A DNA stretch of 64,000 bases from Psychrobacter sp. JCM 18900 (GTDB lineage Bacteria > Pseudomonadota > Gammaproteobacteria > Pseudomonadales > Moraxellaceae), in assembly GCF_904846625.1 (NCBI RefSeq), contig NZ_CAJHBL010000007.1, forward strand, positions 91,874 through 155,873. Direction: 5' to 3'. This document shows positions 1 to 9,471 of this stretch, piece after piece; within the stretch, counting starts at the first letter, position 1, and the number at the start of each line of letters is the position of its first letter. The notes beneath the pieces were generated by a model that worked only from the letters and a program-made list of their open reading frames with translations, was not told the DNA's origin and did no database searches. The position numbers were made by a program, and so were the translations under genes.

Positions 1-276
1 CACGTAAATTGCCGCGCTGTTATTGGTGAAGTTTCTAACACTGAAAACAACTTGAAATCACTTGGTAAAGCCGGTGCTTCACGTTGGCGTGGTGTTCGTC
101 CTTCTGTTCGTGGTGTCGCTATGAACCCGGTTGATCACCCACACGGTGGTGGTGAAGGTCGTAACAAAGGTCGCCATCCAACCAGCCCTTGGGGTCAGAA
201 GTCTAAAGGACTTAAAACGCGTCACAATAAGCGTACTGACAACATGATCATCCGCCGTCGCGCCAAGAAGAAATAA
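1..276 (+). CDS. rplB: 50S ribosomal protein L2, C-terminal part
   Basis: The 5' end of this gene lies outside the window; only about the last 91 codons are present, read in frame from base 1. L2 binds 23S rRNA near the peptidyl transferase centre and is needed for subunit joining. The conserved tail motif [12 protein letters not shown] is intact, including the histidine equivalent to His229 of E. coli L2, and the protein ends in a basic RRRAKKK tail as usual. It is followed 12 bases later by rpsS, the standard order of the S10 operon. Identification is secure; only the truncation by the window edge limits it. Confidence 0.97.
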   Translation, partial: HVNCRAVIGEVSNTENNLKSLGKAGASRWRGVRPSVRGVAMNPVDHPHGGGEGRNKGRHPTSPWGQKSKGLKTRHNKRTDNMIIRRRAKKK

Positions 277-288
277 AGGAAGAATTTC

Positions 289-564
289 ATGCCTCGTTCA
301 TTGAAAAAAGGTCCATTCATAGACGCGCACTTGTTTGCTAAAGTTGAGAATGCATTAGACACCAACTCACGCAAGCCAATTAAGACTTGGTCGCGCCGCT
401 CGATGATTCTGCCACAAATGGTTGGCCTAACTTTATCTGTTCACAACGGCCGTACTCATGTACCGGTTATCGTGAGCGAGCAGATGGTTGGTCATAAACT
501 AGGTGAATTTGCCCCGACTCGTACGTATCGTGGTCACGGCATTGACAAAAAAGCTAAGAGATAA
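289..564 (+). CDS. rpsS: 30S ribosomal protein S19
   Basis: S19 sits in the head of the small subunit, where with S13 it contacts the A-site region. The 91-residue length matches the family, the start [10 protein letters not shown] is the classic S19 N-terminus, and the signature [16 protein letters not shown] is present near residues 68-83. It lies between rplB and rplV with short gaps, as in every S10 operon. A purine-rich AAGGAAG ribosome binding site precedes the ATG. Nothing unusual. Confidence 0.98.
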   Translation: MPRSLKKGPFIDAHLFAKVENALDTNSRKPIKTWSRRSMILPQMVGLTLSVHNGRTHVPVIVSEQMVGHKLGEFAPTRTYRGHGIDKKAKR

Positions 565-574
565 GGTGCTTACC

Positions 575-904
575 ATGGAAGTAACTGCAAAATTACGCGG
601 TGCCGCCATATCGGCACAAAAAGTTAGACTCGTTGCTGATGAAGTTCGTGGCAAATCTATTGAGCGTGCTTTGGATATCCTAACGTATAGCAATAAAAAA
701 GGCGCTGTGTTTGTTAAGAAATGCCTTAACTCAGCCATCGCCAATGCCGAACATAATCACGGCTTAGATATTGACGACCTAAAAGTCGCTACTATCTATG
801 TTGATGAAGGCATTACGCTAAAACGTATCCTACCACGTGCCAAAGGCCGTGCTGATCGTATCAGCAAGCGTACTTGTCACATCACTATAAAGGTAGGAGA
901 ATAA
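575..904 (+). CDS. rplV: 50S ribosomal protein L22
   Basis: L22 lines the nascent peptide exit tunnel. I place the start at the ATG of [10 protein letters not shown] (109 aa), 10 bases after rpsS and behind an AAGGTG site; a longer in-frame extension back to 503 would run through the rpsS end and has no family support. The protein shows the expected [15 protein letters not shown] motif near residues 14-28 and the C-terminal [16 protein letters not shown], part of the tunnel beta-hairpin loop region. Length fits the usual 110 aa. Next gene rpsC follows after 3 bases. Confidence 0.97.
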   Translation: MEVTAKLRGAAISAQKVRLVADEVRGKSIERALDILTYSNKKGAVFVKKCLNSAIANAEHNHGLDIDDLKVATIYVDEGITLKRILPRAKGRADRISKRTCHITIKVGE

Positions 905-907
905 GTT

Positions 908-1630
908 ATGGGTCAAAAAGTACATCCAATCGGAATTCGTCTTGGTGTTGTAAAAAAGCATAACGCAAACTGGTATGCTAACCCTAAACAATACTCAGAA
1001 TACCTAATCAACGACATTCAAGTTCGTGAATATCTACGCAAAAAGCTAGACAACGCTATGATCAGCAACATCATGATCGAGCGTCCTACTGGCGCTGCTA
1101 AGATTACCATCGCCACTGCGCGTCCTGGTATTGTTATCGGTAAGAAAGGCGAAGATATCGAAAGACTTCAAAAAGAATTGACCAAAATTATGGGCGTACC
1201 TGCTCAGGTCAACATTGAAGAAATCACGTCACCTGACCTTGATGCACGTTTGGTAGCAGACGGCATTGGTAGCCAGCTTGAGCGTCGTGTTATGTTCCGT
1301 CGTGCTATGAAACGCGCGGTACAGAACAGCATGCGTTCTGGTGCTAAAGGTATCAAGGTTGAGCTGTCTGGCCGTCTAGGCGGTGCTGAGATTGCTCGTA
1401 GTGAATGGTACCGTGAAGGTCGTGTGCCATTGCATACACTCCGTGCTGATATTGACTACTCGTCAATTCGTGCAGAGACAACTTACGGCACCATCGGTGT
1501 TAAAGTTTGGATTTTCCGTGGCGAAATCCTTGACGGTATGAACAGTGTATATAATCCCGTCAAAGAAGAGCAGACTCGTGCGCCAAAACGCCGTGGTCGT
1601 GGAAACCGTCGAAACTCAGACAGAGGTTAA
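908..1630 (+). CDS. rpsC: 30S ribosomal protein S3
   Basis: S3 forms part of the mRNA entry site and helicase activity of the small subunit. The 240-residue protein begins [13 protein letters not shown], has a KH-type RNA-binding domain with the [14 protein letters not shown] loop around residues 75-88, and the C-terminal S3 signature [24 protein letters not shown], here referred to by position (about residues 155-178). The tail is short and rich in arginine. It sits in the standard rplV-rpsC-rplP order with 3-base gaps on both sides, so translation is probably coupled. Confidence 0.98.
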   Translation: MGQKVHPIGIRLGVVKKHNANWYANPKQYSEYLINDIQVREYLRKKLDNAMISNIMIERPTGAAKITIATARPGIVIGKKGEDIERLQKELTKIMGVPAQVNIEEITSPDLDARLVADGIGSQLERRVMFRRAMKRAVQNSMRSGAKGIKVELSGRLGGAEIARSEWYREGRVPLHTLRADIDYSSIRAETTYGTIGVKVWIFRGEILDGMNSVYNPVKEEQTRAPKRRGRGNRRNSDRG

Positions 1631-1633
1631 ACT

Positions 1634-2047
1634 ATGTTACAGCCAAAACGTACCAAGTTTCGTAAAATGCACAAAGGTCGTAACACTGGGCTAGCTCATC
1701 GTGGAAGCACCGTTGCATTCGGACAAATTGGTCTAAAATCATTGACGCGTGGTCGTATGACAGCTCGTCAAATCGAAGCAGCACGTCGTACCATCACTCG
1801 TAAAATTAAGCGTGGCGGTAAGATTTGGATTCGTGTATTCCCTGACAAACCAATTACCAACAAACCATTAGAAGTACGTATGGGTAAAGGTAAAGGTCCA
1901 GTAGAATATTGGGTATGCGAAATCAAACCTGGTAAAGTGCTATATGAAATTGAAGGGGTATCTGAAGAGCTTGCTCGTGATGCATTAACGCTCGCTGCAG
2001 CAAAATTGCCCTTTAAAACTACCATTGTTAAGCGGACGATAATGTAA
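1634..2047 (+). CDS. rplP: 50S ribosomal protein L16
   Basis: L16 helps position the CCA end of A-site tRNA. The 137-aa length is typical. The N-terminus [17 protein letters not shown] and the family signature around [17 protein letters not shown] are both present; the conserved arginine that is hydroxylated by YcfD/RoxA in E. coli (Arg81) lies in the region around residues 78-84. The stop TAA shares its last base with the ATG of rpmC, so the two are likely translationally coupled. Confidence 0.98.
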   Translation: MLQPKRTKFRKMHKGRNTGLAHRGSTVAFGQIGLKSLTRGRMTARQIEAARRTITRKIKRGGKIWIRVFPDKPITNKPLEVRMGKGKGPVEYWVCEIKPGKVLYEIEGVSEELARDALTLAAAKLPFKTTIVKRTIM

Positions 2048-2244
2048 TGAAGATCAGTGAATTACGTGATAAATCATTAGAAGAACTGACCCAGTTACTT
2101 GATGAAAAGCAACTTGATGCTTTCCGTATTCGTATGGCTAAAGCAACTGGTCAGTTGGGTAATACCCATGAAGTTAGAGCCAATCGTCGCACGATTGCCC
2201 AGCTTCAGACTTTGATTAACGAGAAACAACGAGGCGACTCATGA
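2047..2244 (+). CDS. rpmC: 50S ribosomal protein L29
   Basis: L29 is a small helical protein beside the peptide exit, part of the docking site for SRP and trigger factor together with L23. At 65 aa the length fits. The motif [20 protein letters not shown] and the C-terminal [18 protein letters not shown] are typical of L29. It overlaps rplP by one base at the start and rpsQ by four bases (ATGA) at the end, so coupling on both sides is expected. Confidence 0.97.
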   Translation: MKISELRDKSLEELTQLLDEKQLDAFRIRMAKATGQLGNTHEVRANRRTIAQLQTLINEKQRGDS

Positions 2245-2516
2245 GCGATAACAATCAAACAGCTACCAATGCTAGCGTATTGACAGGACGAGTTGTCAGC
2301 GACAAGATGGACAAGTCCATCACAGTTTTGATTGAGCGTCTGGTTCGTCATCCTTTGTATGGCAAGCAGCTTCGTCGTTCTACGAAAATCAAAGCTCATG
2401 ATGAGAATAACGTTTGCCAACAAGGCGACCTTGTCCGCATCAAAGAAACGCGTCCAATCTCAAAAACTAAGTCTTGGACTTTAGTTGATGTGGTTGAAAA
2501 AGTAGAAAAAATCTAA
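2241..2516 (+). CDS. rpsQ: 30S ribosomal protein S17
   Basis: S17 is an OB-fold primary 16S rRNA binding protein. The 91-aa sequence carries the motif [27 protein letters not shown] (about residues 16-42) and the conserved [18 protein letters not shown] near 60-77. It is the last gene of the S10-operon block here: a 183-base gap with promoter-like sequence follows before rplN, matching the S10/spc operon boundary known from E. coli. Confidence 0.98.
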   Translation: MSDNNQTATNASVLTGRVVSDKMDKSITVLIERLVRHPLYGKQLRRSTKIKAHDENNVCQQGDLVRIKETRPISKTKSWTLVDVVEKVEKI

Positions 2517-2521
2517 GTAAA

Positions 2522-2550
2522 TTGCATTAAAAGCCAGAAGCTGTTAAAAT
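2522..2550 (+). promoter_or_regulatory. Candidate sigma70 promoter of the spc block
   Basis: TTGCAT at 2522-2527 and TAAAAT at 2545-2550 are separated by 17 bases, in the 183-base gap between rpsQ and rplN. In E. coli the spc operon has its own promoter at this place. A transcript from here would carry a leader of about 140 bases before rplN. Sequence match only. Confidence 0.5.
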
Positions 2551-2699
2551 AGCCGCCTTTTTAAGGATGCTGATTGCGCCGAGCGTATATCACTCACATT
2601 AAGAGTAAGTCGCGGTTATTTATATTAAAATGCCGTCCTACTCATTCTGTGCTAGCGGCAGCAACTGGTTTTTATTGCTCATACGTGTGGAGTAACGCT

Positions 2700-3068
2700 A
2701 TGATTCAGGTTGAGTCAATGCTGGAAGTTGCAGACAATAGCGGTGCAAGGCGAGTTCAGTGCATTAAAGTACTGGGTGGTTCTCATCGTCGTTATGCATC
2801 AGTTGGCGACATTATTAAAGTAACGGTTAAAGAAGCCATTCCTCGTGGTCGTGTTAAAAAAGGCGACGTGATGAATGCAGTAGTTGTACGTACCAAAAAA
2901 GGCGTTCGTCGTCCAGATGGTTCTGTGTTACGTTTTGACGACAATGCTGCAGTATTGTTGAACCAAAACAAAGCGCCGATTGCAACTCGTATTTTTGGAC
3001 CGGTAACTCGTGAACTACGTGGTGATCAGTTTATGAAAATTGTATCACTAGCACCAGAAGTATTGTGA
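2700..3068 (+). CDS. rplN: 50S ribosomal protein L14
   Basis: L14 forms an intersubunit bridge with 16S rRNA. The ATG at 2700 gives [22 protein letters not shown] and a 122-residue protein, exactly the family length, behind a GGAG site; an in-frame extension upstream to 2574 has no family support and would use the leader. The signature around [22 protein letters not shown] (about residues 45-66) is intact. This is the first gene of the spc block. Confidence 0.97.
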   Translation: MIQVESMLEVADNSGARRVQCIKVLGGSHRRYASVGDIIKVTVKEAIPRGRVKKGDVMNAVVVRTKKGVRRPDGSVLRFDDNAAVLLNQNKAPIATRIFGPVTRELRGDQFMKIVSLAPEVL

Positions 3069-3076
3069 GGTAATCC

Positions 3077-3394
3077 ATGTCAAAATTACGTAAAGGCGAT
3101 ACAGTTATCGTGATTGCTGGGAAAGACAAAGGCAAGCAAGGTACTGTACAAGCTGTAAAAAACGATCGTATTAAAGTTGAAGGCATTAATATTGTCACTA
3201 AACATCAGAAGCCAAATCAGGCAACTGGCGTTGAAGGTGGCATTCTTAAGCAAGAAGCTTTTCTGCATATCTCAAATGTCGCAATCTTAAATGCGCAAAC
3301 CCAAAAAGCAGACCGTATTACTTATCAGTTTGGCGAAGACGGCAAGAAACAACGCGTCTATCGTTCAAGCGGTGAAGTAGTGGCGACTGCGTAA
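3077..3394 (+). CDS. rplX: 50S ribosomal protein L24
   Basis: L24 is one of the two assembly initiator proteins of the large subunit. The 105-aa protein starts MSKLRKGDTVIVIAGKDKGKQG, a KOW motif that defines the family, and continues with VEGINIVTKHQKPN. Length is normal. A GAGG site precedes the ATG, 8 bases after the rplN stop. It lies in the conserved rplN-rplX-rplE order. Confidence 0.98.
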   Translation: MSKLRKGDTVIVIAGKDKGKQGTVQAVKNDRIKVEGINIVTKHQKPNQATGVEGGILKQEAFLHISNVAILNAQTQKADRITYQFGEDGKKQRVYRSSGEVVATA

Positions 3395-3415
3395 GACACT
3401 AAGGGTGTAATGGTA

Positions 3416-3952
3416 ATGGCAAGATTAAAATCTTTATATAATGATGAACTAAAGCAGCAAATCAAAGAAGAGCTTGGTTTGGCAAATGTGATGCAAGTGC
3501 CTAAAATCACTAAAATCACACTTAACATGGGTGTAGGCGGCGCGTCTCAAGACAAGAAATTGTTGGAAGGTGCTGTAGCTGATATGACCGCGATTGCTGG
3601 TCAAAAACCTGTTGTCACCAAAGCGCGTAAATCAGTTGCTGGCTTTAAGATTCGTGAAGAATGGCCAATTGGCTGTAAAGTAACGCTACGCGGTGAGCAA
3701 ATGTACGAATTTTTAGATCGTCTCGTTGCCATTGCAATTCCTCGTATTCGTGATTTCCGCGGTTTTTCACCTAAAGCCTTTGACGGACGTGGTAACTACT
3801 CATTGGGTATCAAAGAACAAATCGTATTCCCAGAAGTAGATTTTGACAAGATTGATCGTATCCGTGGTATGGATGTGACAATCACCACGTCAGCTCAATC
3901 TGATGAAGAAGGTCGTGCGTTGCTTAAAGCATTCGGCTTCCCATTTAAATAA
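3416..3952 (+). CDS. rplE: 50S ribosomal protein L5
   Basis: L5 binds 5S rRNA and contacts P-site tRNA. Two in-frame ATGs lie close together at 3410 and 3416. I prefer 3416 ([12 protein letters not shown], 178 aa) because the AAGGG site at 3401-3405 is then about 10 bases away rather than 4, and because family members begin at this point. The L5 signature region [16 protein letters not shown] (about residues 23-38) and the C-terminal [18 protein letters not shown] are present. Standard place in the spc operon. Confidence 0.97.
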   Translation: MARLKSLYNDELKQQIKEELGLANVMQVPKITKITLNMGVGGASQDKKLLEGAVADMTAIAGQKPVVTKARKSVAGFKIREEWPIGCKVTLRGEQMYEFLDRLVAIAIPRIRDFRGFSPKAFDGRGNYSLGIKEQIVFPEVDFDKIDRIRGMDVTITTSAQSDEEGRALLKAFGFPFK

Positions 3953-3964
3953 GGTAAAGACGTT

Positions 3965-4270
3965 ATGGCAAAGAAGAGCATGATTAACCGCGAATTAAAG
4001 CGCGAAAAAATGGTTGCTAAATATGCTGAAAAGCGTATCAAGCTAAAAGAAACTATCAGTGATATGACTGCAAGTGACGAAACTCGTATGGAAGCGATGT
4101 TAGAGCTACAAGCTCTTCCACGCAACTCATCACCAGTACGTCTGCGTAATCGTTGTGCTATCACCGGTCGTCCTCACGGTTACTTCCGCAAGTTTGGCTT
4201 GTCACGCAATATGCTGCGTGAGCGTGTCATGCAAGGCGATGTGCCTGGTGTTCGTAAAGCAAGCTGGTAA
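3965..4270 (+). CDS. rpsN: 30S ribosomal protein S14
   Basis: S14 is a head protein of the small subunit. This is the long 101-aa form without a zinc site: the C-terminal half has [20 protein letters not shown] with a single cysteine, unlike the short CxxC form used under zinc limitation in other bacteria. The N-terminus [17 protein letters not shown] is typical. It follows rplE after 12 bases and precedes rpsH. Confidence 0.98.
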   Translation: MAKKSMINRELKREKMVAKYAEKRIKLKETISDMTASDETRMEAMLELQALPRNSSPVRLRNRCAITGRPHGYFRKFGLSRNMLRERVMQGDVPGVRKASW

Positions 4271-4281
4271 GGAGTAACTAT

Positions 4282-4680
4282 ATGAGTATGCAAGATACCG
4301 TTGGGGATATGCTAACCCGTATCCGTAACGCACAAATGGCTAACAAAGTATCGGTAGCAATGCCGAGCTCTAAATTACGTAAATCAATTGCTGATTTACT
4401 AGTTAGCGAAGGTTATGTGGCTAGCGCTGTTGTTGCTGAAGAAGAAAACAACAAAGCAACCCTTACTATTGAATTGAAATATTTCGAAGGCCGTGCTGTC
4501 ATCGAAACTATCCAACGTTATAGCCGTCCTGGTTTACGCCAGTTCCGCGGTAAAGACGCTATCCCTACTGTTAAGCAAGGTATGGGTGTTGCTATCGTAT
4601 CTACTAGCCAAGGTATCATGAGCGATCGTGCTGCACGCGCTGCTGGTATCGGTGGTGAAATCGTCGCATTTGTAGCGTAA
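4282..4680 (+). CDS. rpsH: 30S ribosomal protein S8
   Basis: S8 is a primary 16S rRNA binder and in E. coli the autogenous repressor of the spc operon, acting at rplE. The 132-aa protein begins [18 protein letters not shown] and ends with the signature region [27 protein letters not shown] near residues 100-126. The ATG at 4282 stands 8 bases after a GGAG site; a second ATG at 4288 is an alternative. Unusually, a 176-base gap follows before rplF instead of the normal tight spacing. Confidence 0.98.
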   Translation: MSMQDTVGDMLTRIRNAQMANKVSVAMPSSKLRKSIADLLVSEGYVASAVVAEEENNKATLTIELKYFEGRAVIETIQRYSRPGLRQFRGKDAIPTVKQGMGVAIVSTSQGIMSDRAARAAGIGGEIVAFVA

Positions 4681-4785
4681 GCTATACGACGATGAAGTCT
4701 ATTTGATGGTTGTTAGGCTTCTATTGGTTGAGTAATATTAAATTATTTCGAATTGATAGATGTCTAACACAGTCAACTATGCTAA

Positions 4786-4816
4786 ACTAACACGCTTTTT
4801 AGCCTGTTAGTTTTTT
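4786..4816 (+). terminator. Terminator-like hairpin between rpsH and rplF
   Basis: ACTAACA (4786-4792) pairs with TGTTAGT (4805-4811) around a 12-base loop and is followed by a run of T, about 40 bases before the rplF start. It lies inside what is normally a continuous spc operon, so it may be an attenuator or partial terminator. The stem is only 7 bp, and no assay is available. Confidence 0.4.
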
Positions 4817-4856
4817 CGCTAATATAAAGAAGTTAAATTTTTTAAGGAATATTCCT

Positions 4857-5390
4857 ATGTCTCGTGTGGCTAAAGCCCCAGTGACGCTGCCAAACGGCGT
4901 AAGCGTTACTTTGAACGATCGGCAGGTCGAAGTTAAAGGCAAGAACGGTTCTATGTCTTTACGCCTGCATGAATTGGTCGAGCTGAAACAGGAAGATGAT
5001 GCTATCATTTTCTCACCTACAGTCGATTCAAAAGAAGCTATGATGCACACTGGCACCATGCGCGCTCTTGTTAACAACTATGTTACTGGCGTGAACGAAG
5101 GCTTTGAAAGACGTCTTCAGTTGATTGGTGTTGGTTATCGCGCGCAAGTTACTGGTAACAAAGTAACCTTGAACGTTGGTTATTCTCATCCAGTAGAGTA
5201 TACGTTACCTGAAGGTGTATCAGCTGAAACGCCAACGCAAACTGAAATTGTTTTGAAATCAAACAATAAGCAGCAGCTTGGTCAAGCAGCCGCCAACATC
5301 CGTGGTTTCCGCCCACCTGAGCCTTACAAAGGCAAAGGTATTCGTTATAGTGACGAGCATGTGATTCGCAAAGAAGCTAAGAAAAAATAA
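4857..5390 (+). CDS. rplF: 50S ribosomal protein L6
   Basis: L6 lies near the factor-binding site at the base of the L7/L12 stalk. The 177-residue protein starts [17 protein letters not shown] and has two repeated L6 folds; the C-terminal signature around [24 protein letters not shown] (about residues 152-175) is intact. The start has a good AAGGA site. It follows an unusual 176-base spacer that contains a terminator-like hairpin and a possible weak promoter (TTGATA at 4753, TATGCT at 4778, 19-base spacing). Confidence 0.98.
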   Translation: MSRVAKAPVTLPNGVSVTLNDRQVEVKGKNGSMSLRLHELVELKQEDDAIIFSPTVDSKEAMMHTGTMRALVNNYVTGVNEGFERRLQLIGVGYRAQVTGNKVTLNVGYSHPVEYTLPEGVSAETPTQTEIVLKSNNKQQLGQAAANIRGFRPPEPYKGKGIRYSDEHVIRKEAKKK

Positions 5391-5401
5391 GGTGAGTTGA
5401 A

Positions 5402-5752
5402 ATGTTTGATAAAAAAGCAGCTCGTCTGCGTCGAGCTAAGAAAACACGCGCGCATATCCGTTTCTTAGGCGTTCATCGCTTAACGGTTAACCGCACGTCA
5501 AAACATATTTATGCCCAGATTATCTCTCCAAATGGTGGTGAAGTGATTGCTCAGGCATCTACCTTAGACAGCAGCTTGCGTTCAGGCGCGACTGGTAATG
5601 CTGATTCAGCAACGTCTGTAGGCCAAATGATCGCAGAACGCGCAAAAGCAGCTGGCATTACTAAAGTTGCCTTTGACCGTAGTGGTTTCAAATATCATGG
5701 TCGAGTTAAAGCTTTAGCAGAAGCTGCTCGCGAAAACGGATTGGAGTTTTAA
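5402..5752 (+). CDS. rplR: 50S ribosomal protein L18
   Basis: L18 binds 5S rRNA with L5. At 116 aa it has the usual length. The basic N-terminus [20 protein letters not shown] is followed by the core [19 protein letters not shown] and ends with [28 protein letters not shown], the family C-terminal signature. It starts 11 bases after rplF and ends 2 bases before the rpsE ATG, so coupling to rpsE is likely. Confidence 0.98.
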   Translation: MFDKKAARLRRAKKTRAHIRFLGVHRLTVNRTSKHIYAQIISPNGGEVIAQASTLDSSLRSGATGNADSATSVGQMIAERAKAAGITKVAFDRSGFKYHGRVKALAEAARENGLEF

Positions 5753-5754
5753 TC

Positions 5755-6270
5755 ATGGCTAGAAATGATAAAAATGATAAAAATGAACAGACTGACGGTC
5801 TAGTAGAACGCTTAGTTACCGTTGATCGCGTAGCGAAAGTTGTTAAAGGTGGTCGTATTTTCTCTTTCACTGCATTGACTGTAGTGGGCGATGGCAATGG
5901 TCGTGTTGGTTTTGGTCGCGGTAAAGCACGTGAAGTGCCAGCTGCTATCCAAAAAGCACTAGAAGCTGCCAAACGTAATATGATTACTGTTGAGCTAAAT
6001 GATGCAACTTTGCATCATCCAATCAAAGCACGTCATGGTGCTAGTAAAGTCTATATGCAACCTGCGTCTGAAGGTACTGGCGTAATCGCTGGTGGCGCAA
6101 TGCGTGCTGTATTAGAAGTTGCTGGTGTCAAAGATGTTTTGACTAAATGTTATGGTTCTACCAATACTGCTAACGTTGTTCGCGCAACGTTTAACGGTTT
6201 ACGTGATATGTCAACTCCAGAGAAGATGGCAGCTAAACGTGGTAAATCTGTAGACGAAATCTTGGGTTAA
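5755..6270 (+). CDS. rpsE: 30S ribosomal protein S5
   Basis: S5 is near the mRNA entry channel and affects decoding fidelity. The 171-residue protein has a lysine/asparagine-rich N-terminal segment ([10 protein letters not shown]), then the double-stranded RNA-binding S5 motif around [31 protein letters not shown] (residues 32-62), and the C-terminal domain with [16 protein letters not shown]. The start is set by the position right after rplR. Typical member of the spc operon. Confidence 0.98.
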   Translation: MARNDKNDKNEQTDGLVERLVTVDRVAKVVKGGRIFSFTALTVVGDGNGRVGFGRGKAREVPAAIQKALEAAKRNMITVELNDATLHHPIKARHGASKVYMQPASEGTGVIAGGAMRAVLEVAGVKDVLTKCYGSTNTANVVRATFNGLRDMSTPEKMAAKRGKSVDEILG

Positions 6271-6290
6271 CTTAGACTAGGTGAGTTACG

Positions 6291-6470
6291 ATGAAAAAAA
6301 TGAAAGTCACTCAATTTAAATCGGGTGCCCATCGCCTAAAGAGCCACAAAGCGAGCTTGAAAGGATTGGGTTTACGCCGTATTAATCATACTGTAGTAGT
6401 AGAAGATACTCCTTCGACTCGTGGTATGGTCAATCGCGTTAACTACATGGTAAAAGTGGAGGAAGCGTAA
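6291..6470 (+). CDS. rpmD: 50S ribosomal protein L30
   Basis: A 59-residue protein beginning [20 protein letters not shown], with the L30 core [25 protein letters not shown] and the tail YMVKVEE. L30 is a small surface protein of the large subunit, found in many but not all bacteria. It lies between rpsE and rplO as in E. coli, 20 bases after rpsE behind a GGTGAG site, and its stop TAA shares one base with the ATG of rplO. Confidence 0.96.
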   Translation: MKKMKVTQFKSGAHRLKSHKASLKGLGLRRINHTVVVEDTPSTRGMVNRVNYMVKVEEA

Positions 6471-6910
6471 TGGGTCTTAGATTAAATGAATTATCACCAG
6501 GTGTTGGCGCAAAGAAAACTGCCCAGCGTCGTGGTCGTGGTATCGGTTCAGGTCTTGGTAAGACTGGTGGTCGTGGTGTAAAAGGTCAGAAATCTCGTTC
6601 AGGTTCTAGCATTCGCTCAGGATTTGAAGGTGGTCAGATGCCTCTATATCGTCGTCTACCAAAATTTGGTTTTACCAGTAAACTGGCTATGAAGACTGCT
6701 GAAGTACGTCTTTCTGAACTGAATAAAATTGAAGGCGATGTAGTTAGCCTTGAAACACTTAAAGCTGCTAACCTTATCCGTCACGATATGAAACGTGCTC
6801 GTGTAATGCTATCAGGCGAAGTCACTAAAGCTTATACTTTCAAAGGTATTAAAGTGACTAAAGGTGCTAAGCAAGCTATCGAAGCTGCTGGTGGTAGCAT
6901 CGAGGAGTAG
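6470..6910 (+). CDS. rplO: 50S ribosomal protein L15
   Basis: L15 is a late assembly protein of the large subunit. The 146-aa sequence begins [16 protein letters not shown], continues with the glycine/arginine-rich [16 protein letters not shown] segment that penetrates rRNA, and shows the C-terminal signature region [19 protein letters not shown]. It overlaps rpmD by one base and ends 4 bases before the GTG start of secY. Confidence 0.98.
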   Translation: MGLRLNELSPGVGAKKTAQRRGRGIGSGLGKTGGRGVKGQKSRSGSSIRSGFEGGQMPLYRRLPKFGFTSKLAMKTAEVRLSELNKIEGDVVSLETLKAANLIRHDMKRARVMLSGEVTKAYTFKGIKVTKGAKQAIEAAGGSIEE

Positions 6911-6914
6911 TAAC

Positions 6915-8261
6915 GTGTCAAAACAATCAATGTCATCGGCTGGTATACCGCTTAATCCATTCGCATTTATACGTAAGTATGATGAGCTATGGACGCGTTT
7001 ATTATTTTTAATCGGCGCATTGATTGTTTATCGTTTAGGGTCACATATTCCAGTTCCGGGTATCAACCCAGTTAACTTGGCTGATCTGTTTTCGCGCAAC
7101 GAAAACACCATTCTGAGCATGTTTAATATGTTCTCAGGTGGTGCACTAGAGCGTATGTCTATCATGGCACTTGGTATTATGCCATATATCTCAGCATCGA
7201 TTATCGTACAGATGATGTCTGCAGTATTGCCATCGCTTGAAGCCCTCAAAAAAGAAGGTGAAGCGGGACGACGCAAGCTAAACAAGTACACCCGTCAGGG
7301 AACGCTTGCTTTAGCCCTAGTACAGTCATTAGGAATGTGTGCCGGCTTAATCAGCCAAAACCTTACTTTATCTACTGGTCTTACCTTTTATATTCCAGCT
7401 GTTACTTCTTTAGTAGCAGGCGCAATGTTCTTAATGTGGCTTGGTGAGCAGATTACAGAACGTGGCGTAGGTAATGGTATTTCAATGCTCATTTTTGCGA
7501 GTATTGTGGCTGGTACGCCAGGTATGATTTCGCAGTCTATTGAACAGGTCAATCAAGGTCAGATGAACTTGATTGTGCTATTTATTTTTGTACTGCTAGG
7601 TATCGCGGTTACTGCGGGTATCGTTTATATTGAACGTGCTCAACGCCGTGTTCCTGTGAACTATGCTCAAAAACAGCAACAAGGTCGCAAAATTTATGCC
7701 CAGCAGCAATCACATTTGCCGTTGAAGCTAAATATGGCAGGGGTTATCCCAGCTATTTTTGCCAGTTCTTTGTTATTGTTTCCTGCAAGTTTAGGGCAGT
7801 GGGTTGGTCAATCGACTGATCCCACCTTTGTACAGAAAATACTTCAAAATATGGCATTGGTACTGTCTCCAGGACAGCCGCTATATTTAGTACTGTTTGG
7901 CGCAATGATTATCTTCTTCTGTTATTTTTATACGGCATTGGTATTTAGTCCGCGTGAAGTAGCAGAGAACCTTAAACGTAGTGGTGCGTATATCCCAGGT
8001 ATTCGCCCAGGACAACAAACTCAGCGTTACCTCGATCATGTATTAAACCGACTGACCTTTATTGGCGCGATGTATATGACGGTTATTTGTTTAATGCCAA
8101 TGGTCGTCCAGTCATCGTTTGGTGTGCCGTTTCAACTCGGTGGTACGTCTTTACTGATTATGGTGGTTGTGGTAATGGACTTCATCTCGCAGATTCAAGC
8201 GCATTTGATGACCCATCAATATCATGATCAGACGTTAATTCAATCGCCCACTCAACCTTAA
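6915..8261 (+). CDS. secY: Protein translocase subunit SecY
   Basis: SecY is the channel of the SecYEG translocon in the inner membrane. I place the start at GTG 6915 ([16 protein letters not shown], 448 aa), 8 bases after a GAGGAG site that lies in the end of rplO; an extension further upstream would only re-read rplO. Ten hydrophobic segments are visible, with the N-terminal family motif [18 protein letters not shown] sequence ([13 protein letters not shown] near residue 40) and [14 protein letters not shown] at about 85-98. The cytoplasmic loop with [21 protein letters not shown] (about 354-374) is conserved. Placement between rplO and rpmJ is canonical. Confidence 0.97.
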   Translation: MSKQSMSSAGIPLNPFAFIRKYDELWTRLLFLIGALIVYRLGSHIPVPGINPVNLADLFSRNENTILSMFNMFSGGALERMSIMALGIMPYISASIIVQMMSAVLPSLEALKKEGEAGRRKLNKYTRQGTLALALVQSLGMCAGLISQNLTLSTGLTFYIPAVTSLVAGAMFLMWLGEQITERGVGNGISMLIFASIVAGTPGMISQSIEQVNQGQMNLIVLFIFVLLGIAVTAGIVYIERAQRRVPVNYAQKQQQGRKIYAQQQSHLPLKLNMAGVIPAIFASSLLLFPASLGQWVGQSTDPTFVQKILQNMALVLSPGQPLYLVLFGAMIIFFCYFYTALVFSPREVAENLKRSGAYIPGIRPGQQTQRYLDHVLNRLTFIGAMYMTVICLMPMVVQSSFGVPFQLGGTSLLIMVVVVMDFISQIQAHLMTHQYHDQTLIQSPTQP

Positions 8262-8292
8262 ATGAGCGGTACGATATTTCAAGGAGCATGCT

Positions 8293-8409
8293 ATGAAAGT
8301 TCAAGCATCAGTTAAAAAGATTTGTGGTAGCTGTAAAGTTGTGCGCCGTAAAGGCCGTGTACATATTATTTGTACAGCAGAACCTCGCCACAAGCAACGT
8401 CAAGGTTAA
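8293..8409 (+). CDS. rpmJ: 50S ribosomal protein L36
   Basis: A 38-residue protein, [20 protein letters not shown] onward, too short for most gene tables. It has the zinc-binding set of the C+ form of L36: Cys11, Cys14, Cys27 and His32. It follows secY by 31 bases behind an AAGGAG site, the same place as rpmJ in E. coli, and closes the spc block. A 247-base gap then separates it from rpsM. Confidence 0.96.
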   Translation: MKVQASVKKICGSCKVVRRKGRVHIICTAEPRHKQRQG

Positions 8410-8494
8410 TCTTTAGTATTAGAAAACGTTTAGTTTTCACTGCTAATTAAATTAATACTTGAAAAATAACGGCGGATGCGATATCATCCGCCAC

Positions 8495-8524
8495 TTGCCG
8501 TGTTTATACAAAATCTTTTATAAT
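8495..8524 (+). promoter_or_regulatory. Candidate sigma70 promoter of the alpha operon
   Basis: TTGCCG at 8495-8500 and TATAAT at 8519-8524 are 18 bases apart, leaving a leader of about 125 bases before rpsM. In E. coli the alpha operon is controlled by S4 binding a pseudoknot at the rpsM start; a similar control could act here, but I did not derive a pseudoknot. Just upstream, GGCGGATG (8471) and CATCCGCC (8485-8492) form a perfect 8-bp hairpin without a following T run. Confidence 0.55.
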
Positions 8525-8656
8525 AGAATCGATGAGCAGACTTATAGTCAACACATCGATAATGACTATAAAAGCTCTAGTATTAACAGCAACAAATCTG
8601 AAGAGTAAAGCCTTATCGCTAGATAACGCTTATTTTTCTTTAATGGAGAGAAATCA

Positions 8657-9013
8657 ATGGCTCGTATTGCCGGCGTAAACATTCCGGATAATAAGCATGC
8701 TGTTATTTCACTAACTTACATCTTTGGTGTAGGTCGTACCACTGCTCAGAAAATCTTAGAAGCAGTTGGCATCGCCCCTACTACTAAAGTCAGTCAGTTA
8801 GATGATACACAGTTAGATGCTATCCGTGCACAAGTTGCAAATTACATGACTGAAGGTGACCTTCGTCGTGAAGTTTCAATGAACATCAAGCGTTTAGTTG
8901 ATCTTGGTTGTTACCGTGGCATCCGTCATCGTCGTAACCTACCAGTTAGAGGTCAGAACACCAAGAACAACGCTCGTACTCGTAAGGGTCCGACACGCCC
9001 TCTCAAAAGATAA
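8657..9013 (+). CDS. rpsM: 30S ribosomal protein S13
   Basis: S13 contacts the P-site tRNA and the large subunit from the head of the 30S particle. The 118-aa protein begins [20 protein letters not shown], has a helix-two-turns-helix region, and ends with the family signature around GLRH-like [21 protein letters not shown] (about residues 92-112) and a basic tail. It opens the alpha operon rpsM-rpsK-rpsD-rpoA-rplQ. A GGAGAG site precedes the ATG. Confidence 0.98.
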   Translation: MARIAGVNIPDNKHAVISLTYIFGVGRTTAQKILEAVGIAPTTKVSQLDDTQLDAIRAQVANYMTEGDLRREVSMNIKRLVDLGCYRGIRHRRNLPVRGQNTKNNARTRKGPTRPLKR

Positions 9014-9033
9014 TTAACTTAGGAAGCTAAAAG

Positions 9034-9423
9034 ATGGCAAAAGACACTCGCAGTCGCAAAAAGGTGGCTCGTCGTTCAGTATCGGAGGGCATTGCCCATA
9101 TCCATGCGTCTTTTAATAACACCATTGTTACGATTACCGATCGTCAAGGTAATGCATTGGCTTGGGCCACTTCAGGTGGACAAGGCTTCCGTGGTTCACG
9201 TAAATCTACACCATTTGCAGCTCAGGTTGCAGCTGAAGTCGCTGGTAAAGCGGCCCAAGAATATGGTGTTAAGAATATCGATGTTTTGGTCAAAGGACCA
9301 GGACCGGGTCGTGAGTCTGCGGTAAGAGCACTAGGTGCATTGGGTTATAAAGTTAACAGCATCTCTGATGTAACCCCAATCCCACACAATGGTTGCCGTG
9401 CGCCGAAAAAGCGCCGCGTCTAA
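9034..9423 (+). CDS. rpsK: 30S ribosomal protein S11
   Basis: S11 forms part of the mRNA exit platform near the Shine-Dalgarno helix. At 129 aa the length is typical. Signature elements are [18 protein letters not shown] (residues 19-36), [16 protein letters not shown] and the end [18 protein letters not shown], where the asparagine-glycine pair is the site that is isomerised to isoaspartate in E. coli S11. It lies 20 bases after rpsM. Confidence 0.98.
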   Translation: MAKDTRSRKKVARRSVSEGIAHIHASFNNTIVTITDRQGNALAWATSGGQGFRGSRKSTPFAAQVAAEVAGKAAQEYGVKNIDVLVKGPGPGRESAVRALGALGYKVNSISDVTPIPHNGCRAPKKRRV

Positions 9424-9471
9424 TATTAAAGACGAAGCTTTTTATACTAAAAGCTTATAGGAGACATAACA

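Noticed and set aside
499..744. Open frame on the minus strand opposite rpsS and rplV
   Set aside because: Opposite-strand shadow of two clear ribosomal protein genes; no family features.
9092..9325. Second plus-strand frame inside rpsK
   Set aside because: Wholly contained in rpsK in another frame; no ribosome site and no recognisable protein.
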